Source of the DNA: Apricaphanius iberus
Lineage: Eukaryota; Chordata; Actinopteri; Cyprinodontiformes; Aphaniidae
NCBI GenBank assembly: GCA_028564705.1
Contig: JAPXFQ010001495.1
Coordinates: forward strand, 1 to 64,000
Direction of reading: 5' to 3'
Length of the DNA: 64,000 nucleotides
Position 1 is the first letter of the stretch; every line of letters begins with the position of its first letter. Made by a program: the position numbers and the translations under genes. The notes below the pieces were generated by a model, which saw only the letters and a program-made list of their open reading frames with translations, searched no databases and was not told the origin of the DNA. This document shows positions 11,213 through 22,022 of the stretch, piece by piece.

Positions 11213-11690
11213 GTTTGATGTCAGCTGGGCTTTATTAAGTCCAGAGTCATATACTGGTGCTGGTCCACTGGGCTTTAATAAATCCAGTGTTTTACTGGTG
11301 TTGGTCCACTGGGCTTTATTAAGTCCAGAGTCATATACTAGTGTTGGTCTACTGGGCTTTATTAAATCCAGTCAGCTACTGGTGTCGGTCCGCTGGGCTT
11401 TAATACGTCATCTACTGGTATTGGTCCACTGGGCTTTTTTTAGTCCAGTCAGCTACCAATGTTGGTCCACTGGGTTTTATTAAATCCAGTCAGCTACTGG
11501 TGTTGGACAACTGGGCTTTATTAAGTCCAGTCAGCTACCGGTGTTGGTCCACTGGTCTTTATTAAATCCAGTCATCTACCGGTGTTGGTCCACTGGGCTT
11601 TATTAAATCCAGTCAGCTACTGGTGTTGGACAACTGGGCTTTATTAAGTCCAGTCAAGTACAGGTGTTGATCCACTGGGCTTTATTAAGT
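11213..11690 (+). repeat. 41-bp minisatellite, about 12 copies
   Basis: The unit is TGGTCCACTGGGCTTTATTA plus AGTCCAGTCAGCTACTGGTGT with variants. About 12 units are visible, a few 36-50 bp long. Two alternating variants (TGGTCCACTGG and TGGACAACTGG) suggest higher-order duplication. The last unit runs directly into Tc1 transposase sequence. The unit itself matches the transposase segment that should precede that point, so the array seems to be an expansion of transposase coding DNA. Confidence 0.9.
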
Positions 11691-12045
11691 CCAGCTATCA
11701 ACCAGGACATTCTGGAGCACTTCATGATTCTTTCTGCTGACCAGCTTCATGGAGATACTGACTTCATTTTCCAGAAGGACTTGGTATGTCCCTACACTGC
11801 CAACAGTACCAAAACCTACTGCAGTGACCATGATGGCATTACTGGACTGGACTGACCTTTAACCCCATAGTGAATCTATGGAGCATTGCCAAGAGAAAGA
11901 TGAGAGACATGATACGGAAGTTTGCAGACGAACCGAAGGCCTCTATTGAATCATCCTGGTCTTCCATAACACCTCAGCAGAGACACTGGCTGATAGCATC
12001 CATACCATTGAGGCAGGAGGTGATACAAAAGGGCCCAAACCAGCT
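11691..12045 (+). pseudogene. Tc1-like transposase C-terminal remnant
   Basis: The translation contains QDILEHFMILSADQL, FIFQKDLVCPYTANSTKT and, in another phase, NLWSIAKRKMRDM and SSITPQQRHWLIASIP. These are the catalytic-core end and C-terminus of a Tc1 transposase family. The second aspartate (QKDL) is kept. The motif with the catalytic glutamate reads NPIVNLW, so Glu is replaced by Val. A stop and a frameshift near 11855-11880 split it. Terminal inverted repeats were not found. Confidence 0.75.
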
Positions 12046-12114
12046 ACTGAGTACATATGCAGGATTAGACTTCACAGGTACCACATTGCTCTATTTAAGA
12101 TCCTTGCTTTATTT

Positions 12115-12430
12115 CATCCATCCATCCATCCATTTTCTTAACCGCTTAATCATTAATGGGTCGTGGGGGGCTGGTGCCTATCTCCAGCTGTCAACGGGCA
12201 AGAGGCAGGGTACACCCTGGACAGGTCACCAGTCCATCACAGGGTCACATAGAGACAGACAGGACAAACAACCATGCACGCACACACTCACACCTAAGGA
12301 CAATTTGGAGAGATCAATTAACCTGACAGTCATGTTTTTGGACTGTGGGAGGAAGCCGGAGTACCTGGAGGGAACCCACACATGCACGGGGAGAACATGC
12401 AAACTCCATGCAGAAAGACACTGGGCCATG
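12115..12430 (-). mobile_element. tRNA-derived SINE body, head missing
   Basis: On the minus strand this matches the body of the SINE seen at 44861-45145 (CATGTTCTCCCCGTG, CTTCCTCCCACAGTCC, CCTGTCCAGGGTG segments) and ends in a (TGGA)n tail at 12115-12133. The tRNA-like head with A and B boxes is absent, so it is 5' truncated. Confidence 0.7.
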
Positions 12431-12432
12431 TA

Positions 12433-13495
12433 ATATTCTTATTTATGCATTGGTATGCTACTGCCCTTCAAACATCTTCAACTTTACATGTCTTTTTTCC
12501 TTACTTCCTACATTTGTTTGTCCTTTAATTGATCGATGTCCATGGCCCATACCACTCTATGCACATCTTTTGTGTGTCACAATCATAAGTTCAGGAGTGT
12601 ACCTTTAAGATGAACAAATTTTGGACATGTTTTTTAAAACTAAAACAAACCTAATTAATAGTTAAATTGCCTTTCAATGTGTCATGTTTTGCAGAAGCTT
12701 TATTATACAACCCCCTCCCCCAAGAGGTATCTGTATTTTATATTTTAATCATCCTGAACTTTAATAATTCTCTCCCACAGTTGCACAAGAATCTGGACTG
12801 CTAACTTTTACATTTATGGTTAAAAAAAGTGACAGACTGCAAGTTGTTTCAGTCTGATATGTCGTTGTGACACCTCACAGTTACAGTAAATGTTGAAATC
12901 ATACACCACAAGGTTTTGGGCTTTAATTGCAATGATGAAACTCACAAGATTACAAAAGCATGAGAATTTACCTTTGTGTCTGTTTGCACCTAACCTGAAT
13001 GCACATTGAAATAGTTTGGCTTGCAGAAAAAAAGGCTATATTTGGATTTGAGCAGCTGCTTAGCAGAACACTTTACTTTAAGGCGTTATTTTAAGAGTTA
13101 TTTTGTAAATTTGTTAACTTCCTAGAATGAACACCACAATATACACTTTTGTCATCCATTTTATATGTATTTTGTAAATATTTATTTTAATATTGCTCTT
13201 GTATGTAGTAGAAATTAGGTAGTAAAATCAATCTGTTGGGGCATTACATTTACAGAAACGAACAACTTTCTTTGTAAATCTACTATATTCCCTCTCAGAA
13301 CTTTAATTGCCAACAAAGATTTCAGTAGCAGCTATTGACAGATTCAAATATATTAATGTGCAGAAATTATGTTCCTTGCAAATGCTGCTGTTTTGATATT
13401 TATGGATGAGCAAAGGCAAATTTTGCTGCCACAAGAGAAACATCGGAAAAATGATTTTGAGGGTTCAGAGTTTGTGATATATTTCTACAACATCT
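12433..13495. other. no feature recognised
   Basis: AT-rich sequence without a convincing reading frame or repeat. Confidence 0.5.
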
Positions 13496-13626
13496 ACAGA
13501 GTTGGGTCGGACTCTCTGGTACGGCACTTGACTGGTTCAAATCCTACCTCAAGAACAGGAACTTCTTTATGTCAATAAATAAATTCTCAGCACAAGAAAA
13601 AGAAATCACATGTGGGGTCCGCCAGG
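13496..13626 (+). mobile_element. short L2 LINE reverse-transcriptase fragment
   Basis: The plus-strand translation gives SGTALDWFKSYLKNRN followed by ITCGVRQA. This is the part of an L2 RT just before the GVPQGS motif. The fragment ends abruptly at 13626, where the minus-strand L2 3' end begins, making a head-on junction of two LINE pieces. Confidence 0.65.
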
Positions 13627-14950
13627 CCTAGATTTAAACATTGTTAAAGATGAGGCTTGTCTCACATCCTCATGAAGACTGTTCCAGATTTTAGCTGCCT
13701 GAAACTGAAATGCAGCCTCACCGTGTTTATTGTTGATTCTGGGAACCACCAGGAGACCCCTCCCTGAAGTTCTCAGGGTCCGGGATGGTTCAAATGTCTC
13801 TAACATGTCAGAGATGTACTTTGGTGCCAAACCATGAAATGACTTGTATACAAGTAGAGCTGTTTTAAATTCTATTGTCTGAGCGACAGGAAGCCAGTGC
13901 AGAGACCGGAGCACTGGACTAATATGATTGTATTTCCTGGTTCTTGTCAGGACTCGAGCAGCAGCGCTCTGGCTGTACTGCAGCTGTCTAACAGCTCGTT
14001 TAGAGAGGCCAGTGAGCAGGCCGTTACAGTAGTCTAACCTGCTGGAGACAAATGAATGGATAAGTCTCTCTAAGTCTGGTTTCCACACTATTCCTGTGAT
14101 CTTAGCAATGTTTTTCAGATGGTAAAAAGCTGTTGATGTTATTGCTTTGATGTGGATGTTTAAGTTCAGGTCCGAGTCCATGATTACCCCTAGATTTCTA
14201 ACCTGATTTTTGGTTGAAGACAGAGAGACTCCAGATGACTGATAACACTTTCTCTTTGTGTATGTGGGCCAAAAACAATGATCTCAGTTTTGTCTGAGTT
14301 TAACTGGAGAAAGTTGTTTTGCATCCACAAGCTGATCTGTCCAATACAGTGACAGAGTGTATCTATAGGCCCATTTCCAACTGCCGTCAGTGACACGTAG
14401 ATCTGAGTGTCAGCTGCGTAGTTATGGTAAGACACATTGCTGTTAATTAGCTGATCCAATGGAAGCATGTACACGTTGAATAAAAGTGGTCCCAGGATTG
14501 ACCCCTGGGGGACTCCACAGGTCATGGGAATTTTGTCTGAGACACAGTTGCTAATTTCGACAAAGTACGCCGTGTCCTCGAGATAGGACTTGAACCAGTT
14601 TAGAGCAGTACCAGAATTTCCCACCCAGTTTTCTAACCTGTGAAGTGAGATCCCATGGTCCAATGTGTCAAAGGCAGGGGTCAGGTCCAGCAGAACTAAA
14701 ACTGAGACTTTGCCTGCGTCGGTGTTCATGCGGATATTGTTTGTCACCTTGATCAGAGCTGTCTCAGTGCTGTGGTGGGGCCTAAAGCCTGACTGGAAAG
14801 TATCAAACACATTGTTAGACAGGAGAAAGTACGCGAGCTGTTTATATACTACTTTCTCTAGTAGTTTTCCTAAGAATGGAGGTTTGATATGGGCCGGTCG
14901 TTGCTTAGTACTGTGGCATCAAGTCTGCTTTTCTTTAGAAGAGGCTTAAT
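13627..14950 (-). mobile_element. L2 LINE remnant (RT and C-terminus)
   Basis: Two open frames, 14190-14810 and 13606-14181, encode the RT and the C-terminal region of an L2-clade LINE (FQSGFRPHHSTETALIKV, CGVPQGSILGPLLFNVYM, then SRLDYCNGLLTGLSK, SLHWLPVAQTI). The catalytic box reads YAADTQ instead of YADDTQ, so the first aspartate is lost. A frameshift near 14185 separates the two frames. The 5' part (endonuclease) is missing beyond about 14950, the usual 5' truncation. There is no recognisable 3' UTR, since the copy stops at the coding end. Confidence 0.85.
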
Positions 14951-14961
14951 AGGGTTAGGGT

Positions 14962-15018
14962 TATTCTATAATTGATAGAATAATTCTAGAATCAATTGAA
15001 GAATTGATACAATTATAG
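14962..15018. repeat. AT-rich imperfect palindrome
   Basis: The outer arms TTCTATAATTG (about 14964) and CAATTATAGAA (about 15007) are exact complements. The interior is also partly palindromic around TTCTAGAA. Confidence 0.7.
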
Positions 15019-15029
15019 AACAGCTCTGC

Positions 15030-17915
15030 TCTGGAGTGGCATGTTGGAGTGGCTCTGCTAGCTACACATTGAGCTTTGGTTTTTTGGACATTGGTTCCCC
15101 CTTTTTCTTTAGGAGGGATTGCATTTTTTGGACCTGTTTGCTTTGTGGGTTTTTTTCCTGTGAAGTTGGAGGGATTTTTGCTTTTGATTTTTCACTTTTG
15201 CTCATTTTTTATAATGCATAACCATGGCAACAAGGTGGTTTACAGCCGGGAGCAGCTGATTAACATGGCAAAAACTGAAATTATACCTCAACTGAAGCCA
15301 GAAAACACTGAGTTGAGAAGGAGGAGCCTTGGCTGCAGAGCAGGAGCGAAAAGGAGACAGAGAAGGAGGATATTCAAACCATCTCTTCCATCAATCATAA
15401 TGGGAAATGTAAGATCTCTAGCTAACAAGATGGATGAACTCCAAACCCTGACAAGGTCTCAGCCTGAGTATCGGGAATGCAGTGTTATGTGCTTCACTGA
15501 GACGTGGCTACAAGATTATATCCCAGACTCCAACATCTCTCTGCCAGGCTTATATCTGGTGATTTTAATCATGCCTCACTCTCTTCTACATTTCCAACAT
15601 TTCAACAGTTTGTCAGCTGCTCCACAAAAGAAAACAAGACATTGGATTTGTTTTATGCAAATGTAAAGGATGCTTATATGTCCAAACCAAGACCTCCTCT
15701 GGGAAAATCAGATCATAGTCTTTACTTTCTCTGCTCTGAATATAAACCACTTGTTCAACGGCAACCTCCGACAAAGAGAACTGTTAGAAAATGGTCAAAT
15801 GAAGCTGAAGAAGCCCTGCAGGGTTGTTTTGAGTCCACAGACTGGACGACTCTTTGCCAGCCACATGGAGAGGACATCAATGCCATGAGTGTGTGACTGA
15901 CTACATAAACTTCTGCGTGGACAACATCATCCCCTCCAGAACTGTGAGATGCTTCCCTAATAACAAACCCTGGATCACCAGTGAGCTAAGGGAACTGCTG
16001 AAAAAGAAAAAAAAGTGCCTTCAAGGAGGGAGATAGGGAGTTATTAAGGAGTATACAGAAGCAACTAAAAGTCAAGTTCAGAGACAGCAAGGAGGCTTAT
16101 AGGAAGAAGCTGGAGAACAAACTACAGAGGAACAATATAACAGATGTCTGGTCTGGAATGAAAAAGATTACAGGCGTTAAGCACAGGAAGGACTGGATAG
16201 CTGGAAGTGTGGATAGAGCCAATTAACTGAACACATTCTTCAATAGGTTCAGTTCAGGAACAAGCTCAGCATCCTCCTCTCCTGTTTCCAGCCAAAGAAA
16301 CATCCCGCTCTCCTCTGACCCACACATGTGCTGTCACACCTCAGATGTTTTATCTTCCACCTCAGTCATGAACTCTTCTACTTCCACAACTTTTTCTTCA
16401 ACCAAGTCAGGATATGTTGATTCCCCTTCTTTCTCTCTCTCCCACCTGTCTGTCTCTAGAAAGCAGGTAAAGAGGCAGTTGGTGAAAATTAACCAGAACA
16501 AGGCTGCAGGTCCAGATTGTGTCAGTCCCAGAGTCCTGAAGACATGTGCAGAGCAGCTCTGTGGGATTCTGAAGCACCTCTTCAACCTTAGCCTGACCCA
16601 AGAGAAGGTTCCAGTGTTGTGTAAGACATCATGCCTTGTTCCAGTACCAAAGAAAACTCATCCATCAGTCATCAATGACTACAGAGCTGTCGCCCTGACA
16701 TCGCACATCATGAAGGTCCTGGAGAGACTCCTGTTGCCCCACCTTAGTAAGCAAACTAGAACCTATCAGGACCCCCAGCAGTTTGCTTATAACCATGGAG
16801 TTGGTGTTGAAGATGCCACCATCAACCTGCTTCAACCAACTCACTGTCATCTGGACAAAGCAGGCAGCACTGTGATAATCTTGTTCTTTGATTTCTCCAG
16901 TCCATTTAACAAAATTCAGCCTGATTTGCTCTGTCAGAAACTCCTGAATACACAGGTGGATGTCTCAACAATCATCTGGATCAATGACTACCTGACAAAC
17001 AGACCACAATATGTGAGACTGAAGGATTGTGTGTCAAACCAGCTGGTCAGCAGCACAGGACCACCACAAGGGACTGTACTCTCACCATTCCTTTTCACTC
17101 TGTACACCTCAGACTTCCAGTATAAGATGGAGACCTGTGATCTGCAGAAATACTCAGACGACTGTGCAATTGTCGGCTGTATCAGAGATGGAGAAGAAGC
17201 TGAATACAGAGAGCTGGTGGAGCGCTTTGTGGCATGGCGTGGAAACAATCATCTTAGCTTGAATGTGAAAAAACAAAGGAGATGATCGTAGATTTCAGAA
17301 GAAACAGAGACAAGTCAAAGACTGTCTCCATCATGGGAGAAGAAGTGGAGGTGGTTGAGGAGTACAGATACCTCGGAGTTCACCTGGACAACAGACTGGA
17401 CTGGAGAATCAACAGTGAAGCCGTCTACAAAAAAGGACAGAGCGGACTGGACTTTCCGAGGAAGCTGAGGTCCTTCAAGGTTTGCAGCAAGATGATGCAG
17501 ATCTTCTACAGTCTGTGGTGGAGAGTGTTATATCTTTGTCCATCATCTGTTGGGGTAGCAGCATCAGAGCCAGGGAGTTAAAACGGCTCCAACCTGATAA
17601 AGAAGTTTGGTTCTGCTCTGGTTCTGTTCTGGGGACGACTGTGGAACAACTGGAGATGATGCAAAAAAGGATTCTTCATAAAATTAAAAAGGTTATGCCC
17701 AACCATGTGCATCCTCTTCATGGGACTGTCCTACAGACACAGAGTATCTTCAGTCGGAGGCTTCTTCAGTTTCGCTGCAACACAGAATGTTACAGGAAAT
17801 CCTATCTTTCCACAGCCATCATGGTCTACAACAATTCCTTGAAAAATGAGTAATGAGCTACAACACTTTATTTCCCTCTGTGATCAATAAAGTATTTTTA
17901 AATTAAAATGAATGA
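15030..17915 (+). mobile_element. Rex1 LINE, long but broken
   Basis: This is a non-LTR retrotransposon in plus orientation. It starts with a 5' leader, then a long ORF region (15214-17853) and a 3' end with GATCAATAAAGTATTTTTAAATT. It is assigned to Rex1 because the RT region contains FFDFSSPFNKIQP, which fits the known Rex1 signature FSSAFNT, and the later KKGQSGLDF..KLRSF segment. It is one of the more complete LINEs here but has an internal deletion. Confidence 0.8.
15214..17853 (+). pseudogene. Rex1 ORF (endonuclease-reverse transcriptase), degenerate
   Basis: The start ATG at 15214 leads into SLPSIIMGNVRSLANKMDEL and CFTETWL, the N-terminus of an apurinic-type endonuclease. At about 15553 the text jumps to GDFNHASL, so the middle of the endonuclease is deleted. 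Frame changes follow near 15890, and stops run between 16036 and about 16230. RT resumes at 16326-17285 with KAAGPDCVSPRVLK, PQGTVLSPFLFTLY and an intact YSDD box (about 17150). Another frameshift at 17280 precedes DFRRNRDKSKTVS and YRYLGVHLDNRLDW. The last frame ends NSLKNE-stop at 17853. It is not functional. Confidence 0.8.
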
Positions 17916-17939
17916 CTGCAGTTTATAAGTCATGTGGGA

Positions 17940-18548
17940 ATGTTCCAGTCTCAAGTGAGATGTTACCTAACTGACCAAGTTGTGGTAACAAGCTAGTCAG
18001 CACAGACTTTAGAAATTAAGTTTGGTAATTCATCAAGGCAGCATGTACATGAACTCAGACCAGAGATAACCTCTCCGATTGTTTTGTCACTGACAGGTAT
18101 AAAATGTGTCAGCTCAAGGTGTTAATCTGGAAACTGTCTTGCTATTTGTTTTATGGTACTTATGGCATGTTTAATGCCTTGGACTTTGTCATTAAAAATA
18201 TTGAAAACTCATTGCACTTAGATGCAGAAATTAGTTCTAAGGGCAGTGAAACTTGAGGATTAGTTAATCTGTTCACTGTGGCAAACAACACGAGAATTGT
18301 TTTTGCAGTTTGCGAGTATTTCAGATAAATACTTTTCCCTTACTCCACGTAAAATCTGGTTAAAGACACAAAGCACTTCTTTGTTAACCTCATAATGAAC
18401 CTGAAGCTTTAACTTGCGCCATTTCCGTTCGGCTTTCCGGCACTCCCTTTTTTGTGCCCTGACCGAAAATTCATTTTTCCAAGGTGCCTTTTGCTTAGTG
18501 TTAACCATTTGAACCTTGACAAGAGCAATAGTATCCAAAACAATTATA
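17940..18548 (-). mobile_element. older L2 LINE, downstream part (split by a younger L2)
   Basis: The minus-strand frame 18260-18548 gives KAPWKNEFSVRAQKRECRKAERKWRKLK, the region after the endonuclease in L2 elements. It continues, with stops, to about 17940. It is the continuation of the L2 at 22027-24190. The two are separated by the 18549-22020 insertion. RT and the 3' end are missing. Confidence 0.8.
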
Positions 18549-21500
18549 CCATACCATACCAATTTATTTATAGAGCACCTTTATACACAGCCGAGGCCGA
18601 CCAAAGTGCTGTACAGTATTAAAAACATATATGAGCAAACACGCAAAAAATAAAATAATTAAAATAGCACAGTGAATACCATAAAATAAAAAAACAAAAT
18701 AAAATAAACAGGGCTATAGCCGACTAGGTCAAGTTAAAAGCCAAGGAATAAAAGTGAGCCTTCAGGCGTGATTTAAAAACAGAAAGAGAGGGGGCCATCC
18801 TCACTACCAGAGGAAGCTGGTTCCAGAGATGAGGGGCACAGAGCGAGAATGCACGTTCTCCATGTCTCCTCACCCGAACCCCAGGGACCTGCAAGAGGCG
18901 GTGGTCTGCTGACCGAAGGATCCGACCCGGTATGTAGGGCTGAACCATCTCAGACAAGTAAGGGGGCACATACAAGTAAAGGGATTTAAAAACAAAAAGT
19001 AAAATCTTAAACTGTATCCGATAACGCACCGGGAGCCAGTGCAGGTGGGCCAGGACGGGAGTAATATGCTCTCTTCGTCTAGTGCCAGTTAAGAGGCGAG
19101 CAGCCGCATTTTGCACCAGCTGAAGGCGCGCCACTGCAGCAGAGGTAGAGCCATAGAGGAGGGAGTTTGCGTAGTCCAAACGCGAAATTACAAATGCGTG
19201 GATCACTGAGTGGAAGTCACGCCTAGTCAGGGTGGACTTCATTTTAGACAGCCGGCGCAGCTGAAAAAAACAAGAGCGAACCACCTGACAGATGTGGGAG
19301 TCCATCCGCAAATCAGGGTCCAAAATAACTCCAAGGTTTTTAGCAGTCGGCTTCAATAAAGTGGAAAAACAGGGCGGCAGAACAGGATTACCTGCAGTGG
19401 AAGAGGAAGGAACAAATAAAATCGCTTCCAACTTGGACGAGTTGAGATGTAAAAAATTGTTAGAAAGCCAGCCCTTCACATCGTTCAGGCAATCCACAGC
19501 GGATTGCACTGACTCTTGTGGTTTAAAAGAAACATAAAATTGGCAGTCGTCAGCATAAAAGTGATAAAACAGGCCATATTGTCTAAAAATGGCTGCCAAA
19601 GGGAGAATATAAAGGTTAAAAAGCAGAGGTCCTAAAATAGAACCCTGGGGGACCCCGCAGGGCAGAGAGGAGGCTCCTGATGAATAATCTCCCAACCTCA
19701 CAGAAAAACTTCTGTCACTGAGGTATGATCTGAACCAGTTGAGGGCAGATCCTTGAATGCCCACCACCTGATTCAGTCGGGACAGAAGAATGGAGTGGTC
19801 AACAGTGTCAAATGCCGCTGTAAGGTCCAGCAAGACCAGGAGGACATAAGACCCCGAATCCGTTGACCGCAAAACATCATTAAAAACTTTGAGAAGGGCA
19901 GTCTCAGTACTATGACCAGCCCGAAACCCAGATTGCAAGGAATCTAAAATATCAAAAGTCTGCAGGTAGTTGGACAGCTGAATAAAAACAGCCTTCTCTA
20001 AAAGCTTTGATAAAAAAGGTAGCTTTGAGATAGGCCGAAAGTTTCCCAGGGAGTTGGAGTCCAGGCCGGGTTTTTTCAAAATTGGCTGGACCACTGCCTG
20101 CTTAAAAACCTGGGGAACAGTTCCTGAGGCTAAGCTACCATTCAAGATTTTAAGGATGTGATGGCCAACCACGGGGAAAACCTCTTTCAGAAGACGTGGG
20201 GGCATCACATCCAACGGTGAACCAGAAGGGTTCATCTCTGCCACCAGATCAGTGAGAAATGTAAGTGAGATGGGCTCAAAACAATGAAATGAAAAGTGAG
20301 GGCAATCACAATCAGGAGGACTAGACAATGAAGGTGAGATCAAGGCTCTGATGTTAACAATTTTTGAACAAAAAAGTTTAGGAATCTAGAACAAAGATCA
20401 TCAGAAACATCCGCAAGAGAAGGCTCAACGGAGAGAAATGAATTTAGTGCAGAAAATAATACTCGCTGATTACCAGAGTGGGTGCTGATCATGTCAGAAA
20501 AATATTGTTTCCGAGCTGATTTAACCACTCGCTGGAAGTGTTTCCAGGACTCTTTTAATAAGATTAGGGTGGCCGGGTTCCTGTCCTTCCTCCATCTCCG
20601 CTCAATTCTCCTACACACCCGTCTAGCCGAACGAGTCGCAGGATTAAGCCATGAATCAGTTCTCTTTACATACCGCCGTATCCTCAGCGGCGCTACATGC
20701 TCCAGAACAGAGAGACAGAGAGACTGGAAGGAATGTAAAAGCACATCGGGGTCATCGGAGTACACAGGGGAGGAGGAAAGGTCAGAGAAGCGAGAGGAAA
20801 AAGACGCGGCCGTAGCTGTGCTCATAAGCCGTGAGTGACGCAGCAACTCATGCTTAAGCGGACCAGAATGAGGCAGAACCGTGACAAACAGGACTGGCTG
20901 GTGGTCCGATAAACAAGCACCATCGTCCACAGATAGTTCCTTGATTTCCACGTCATGAGCTAAAACGAGGTCCAGTGTATGAGTCTGTCCATGCGTAGGA
21001 GCGTCCACAAGCTGAGTTAAACCAAAGGAGTCCAATAAATGAGAAAACTCAGACACAAGAGGCTTCCCAGGACAACACACATGAACATTAAAATCACCTA
21101 AAAGGAGGACCTTATCATATTTCAGAAAAATATCTGATAAAAAGTCTGAAAACTGAGAAATAAAATCCTTATTCAGAGTCGGGGGACGGTAATCAACTGC
21201 ACACAATGTCAGGGGCAAGTGACCAAGCTCAAATGCTGACAGTTCAAAACTAGAAAAATCCCATGATCCGGTAACGGGTTTGTATGAGATAAATGACTTA
21301 AATACGGTCAATAAACCCCCACCCCGGCCCACAGGTCTCGGGGTGTTTAAATAAGCACAGTCAGCTGGCAGAAGTTCAGCAATAGCTGACAGGTCATCCG
21401 GACTCACCCAGGATTCAGTAATACAAAGTACGTCCAGCTCATGCACATTAAAATAATCCTTAAGAACAAAAGTTTTGTTACAGATTGAGCGTGCATTAAT

Positions 21501-22020
21501 CAGAGCCCACCGGTAACATCCAGGCGATCCACCGTCGGGTCCAGCGAGCTCAGGTGCGGCAGAGCAATGTCTCAGAGATAGCAGATTATCCAAGGAAACG
21601 CCACGGTGACAGCGAGCGCAGGGCCTGTGAGAGCCTTCAGCAGCAGCCACCAAGCACTGGGTGGAACGGCATCGGGCTCCCCGGTCACTCTCCTCCAGAG
21701 AAGCCAAGGCCGCCCGAAGGCGGACCAGGCGACCACTACGGCATCCACGCCGACGGCGCCGGCGACTTCCCGGACGCAGATGACAGGAGCCCCTCCACAA
21801 CTCCCATGGAACACAGGGGAAACGCCAATGCAGTGACTCCCTCTGGTTCAGATGGCAGCCCACGGGGTTGTGCGTCGGGAAACGGAGCTCCAGAAGAGAG
21901 GAACGATCGTAGGTGAGGAGCCCAGATCCAGGTGAGGGAATTAGGCAGGAAACGGGCAAAAACAACAAATAAACAGAGAGCGACAGACGGCGTGCCCAAC
22001 ATGCTGGCGCCATCTTCGCC
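18549..22020 (-). mobile_element. near-intact L2 LINE (3.47 kb) nested in an older L2
   Basis: The element is flanked by ATTATA at 18543-18548 and 22021-22026, a plausible target-site duplication. Its 3' end (low coordinate) has a 170-bp UTR with TGTACAGCACTTTGG and GGTGCTCTATAAATAAATTG in sense orientation, closed by (TGGTA)n. The 5' end starts right at GGCGAAGATGGCGCC. The two long frames cover endonuclease and reverse transcriptase with a single frameshift between them. It is the best-preserved LINE in the window and probably young. Confidence 0.85.
18724..20343 (-). CDS. L2 LINE reverse transcriptase ORF (3' part)
   Basis: About 539 codons are open, with no ATG at the start because this is the downstream part of a shifted single ORF. 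RT landmarks are in order: LLKEVFPVVGHHILKILN, PILKKPGLDSNSLGNFRPIS, LLDLTAAFDTVDH, GVPQGSILGPLLFNLYI and an intact catalytic FYADDCQFYVS (about 19550). Then come LNSSKLEAILF, NLGVILDPDL, SRLDYANSLLYG and the typical C-terminus LHWLPVRYRIQFKIL and HLWNQLPLVVR. It ends at the 3' UTR. All expected catalytic residues are present. Confidence 0.9.
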   Translation of the reverse strand: MISPSLSSPPDCDCPHFSFHCFEPISLTFLTDLVAEMNPSGSPLDVMPPRLLKEVFPVVGHHILKILNGSLASGTVPQVFKQAVVQPILKKPGLDSNSLGNFRPISKLPFLSKLLEKAVFIQLSNYLQTFDILDSLQSGFRAGHSTETALLKVFNDVLRSTDSGSYVLLVLLDLTAAFDTVDHSILLSRLNQVVGIQGSALNWFRSYLSDRSFSVRLGDYSSGASSLPCGVPQGSILGPLLFNLYILPLAAIFRQYGLFYHFYADDCQFYVSFKPQESVQSAVDCLNDVKGWLSNNFLHLNSSKLEAILFVPSSSTAGNPVLPPCFSTLLKPTAKNLGVILDPDLRMDSHICQVVRSCFFQLRRLSKMKSTLTRRDFHSVIHAFVISRLDYANSLLYGSTSAAVARLQLVQNAAARLLTGTRRREHITPVLAHLHWLPVRYRIQFKILLFVFKSLYLYVPPYLSEMVQPYIPGRILRSADHRLLQVPGVRVRRHGERAFSLCAPHLWNQLPLVVRMAPSLSVFKSRLKAHFYSLAFNLT

Positions 22021-22022
22021 AT
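20340..22022 (-). CDS. L2 LINE endonuclease-containing ORF (5' part)
   Basis: About 560 codons are open. The first ATGs of the element lie at 22022 and 22013, the former inside the flanking duplication. After an Arg-rich N-terminal stretch, the frame carries an apurinic-type endonuclease: INARSICNKTFVLKDYF, CITESWV, LLGDFNVHV, THTLDLVLAHDV and LSDHQPVLF. All the usual acidic/His residues of these motifs are present. An RT-linker (KRTDSWLNPATRSARRVCRR) follows. The frame ends at TGA 20340-20342, where homologous elements normally read on into RT. The break is a single-base shift in a region with runs of T6 and A5 (sense strand). Repairing it would join it to the 18724-20343 frame. It encodes retrotransposition functions, not a host gene. 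Confidence 0.85.
   Translation of the reverse strand: MAKMAPACWARRLSLSVYLLFLPVSCLIPSPGSGLLTYDRSSLLELRFPTHNPVGCHLNQRESLHWRFPCVPWELWRGSCHLRPGSRRRRRRGCRSGRLVRLRAALASLEESDRGARCRSTQCLVAAAEGSHRPCARCHRGVSLDNLLSLRHCSAAPELAGPDGGSPGCYRWALINARSICNKTFVLKDYFNVHELDVLCITESWVSPDDLSAIAELLPADCAYLNTPRPVGRGGGLLTVFKSFISYKPVTGSWDFSSFELSAFELGHLPLTLCAVDYRPPTLNKDFISQFSDFLSDIFLKYDKVLLLGDFNVHVCCPGKPLVSEFSHLLDSFGLTQLVDAPTHGQTHTLDLVLAHDVEIKELSVDDGACLSDHQPVLFVTVLPHSGPLKHELLRHSRLMSTATAASFSSRFSDLSSSPVYSDDPDVLLHSFQSLCLSVLEHVAPLRIRRYVKRTDSWLNPATRSARRVCRRIERRWRKDRNPATLILLKESWKHFQRVVKSARKQYFSDMISTHSGNQRVLFSALNSFLSVEPSLADVSDDLCSRFLNFFVQKLLTSEP

Noticed and set aside
11085..11483. 132-codon ORF with repeats of PLGFxKSS/ALLSPESYT
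   Set aside because: It is a read-through of the 41-bp minisatellite; the unit length is not a multiple of three, so the repeats change frame.
21554..21916. 120-codon plus-strand ORF
   Set aside because: Antisense of the Arg-rich N-terminus of the L2 endonuclease ORF; GC-rich shadow frame.
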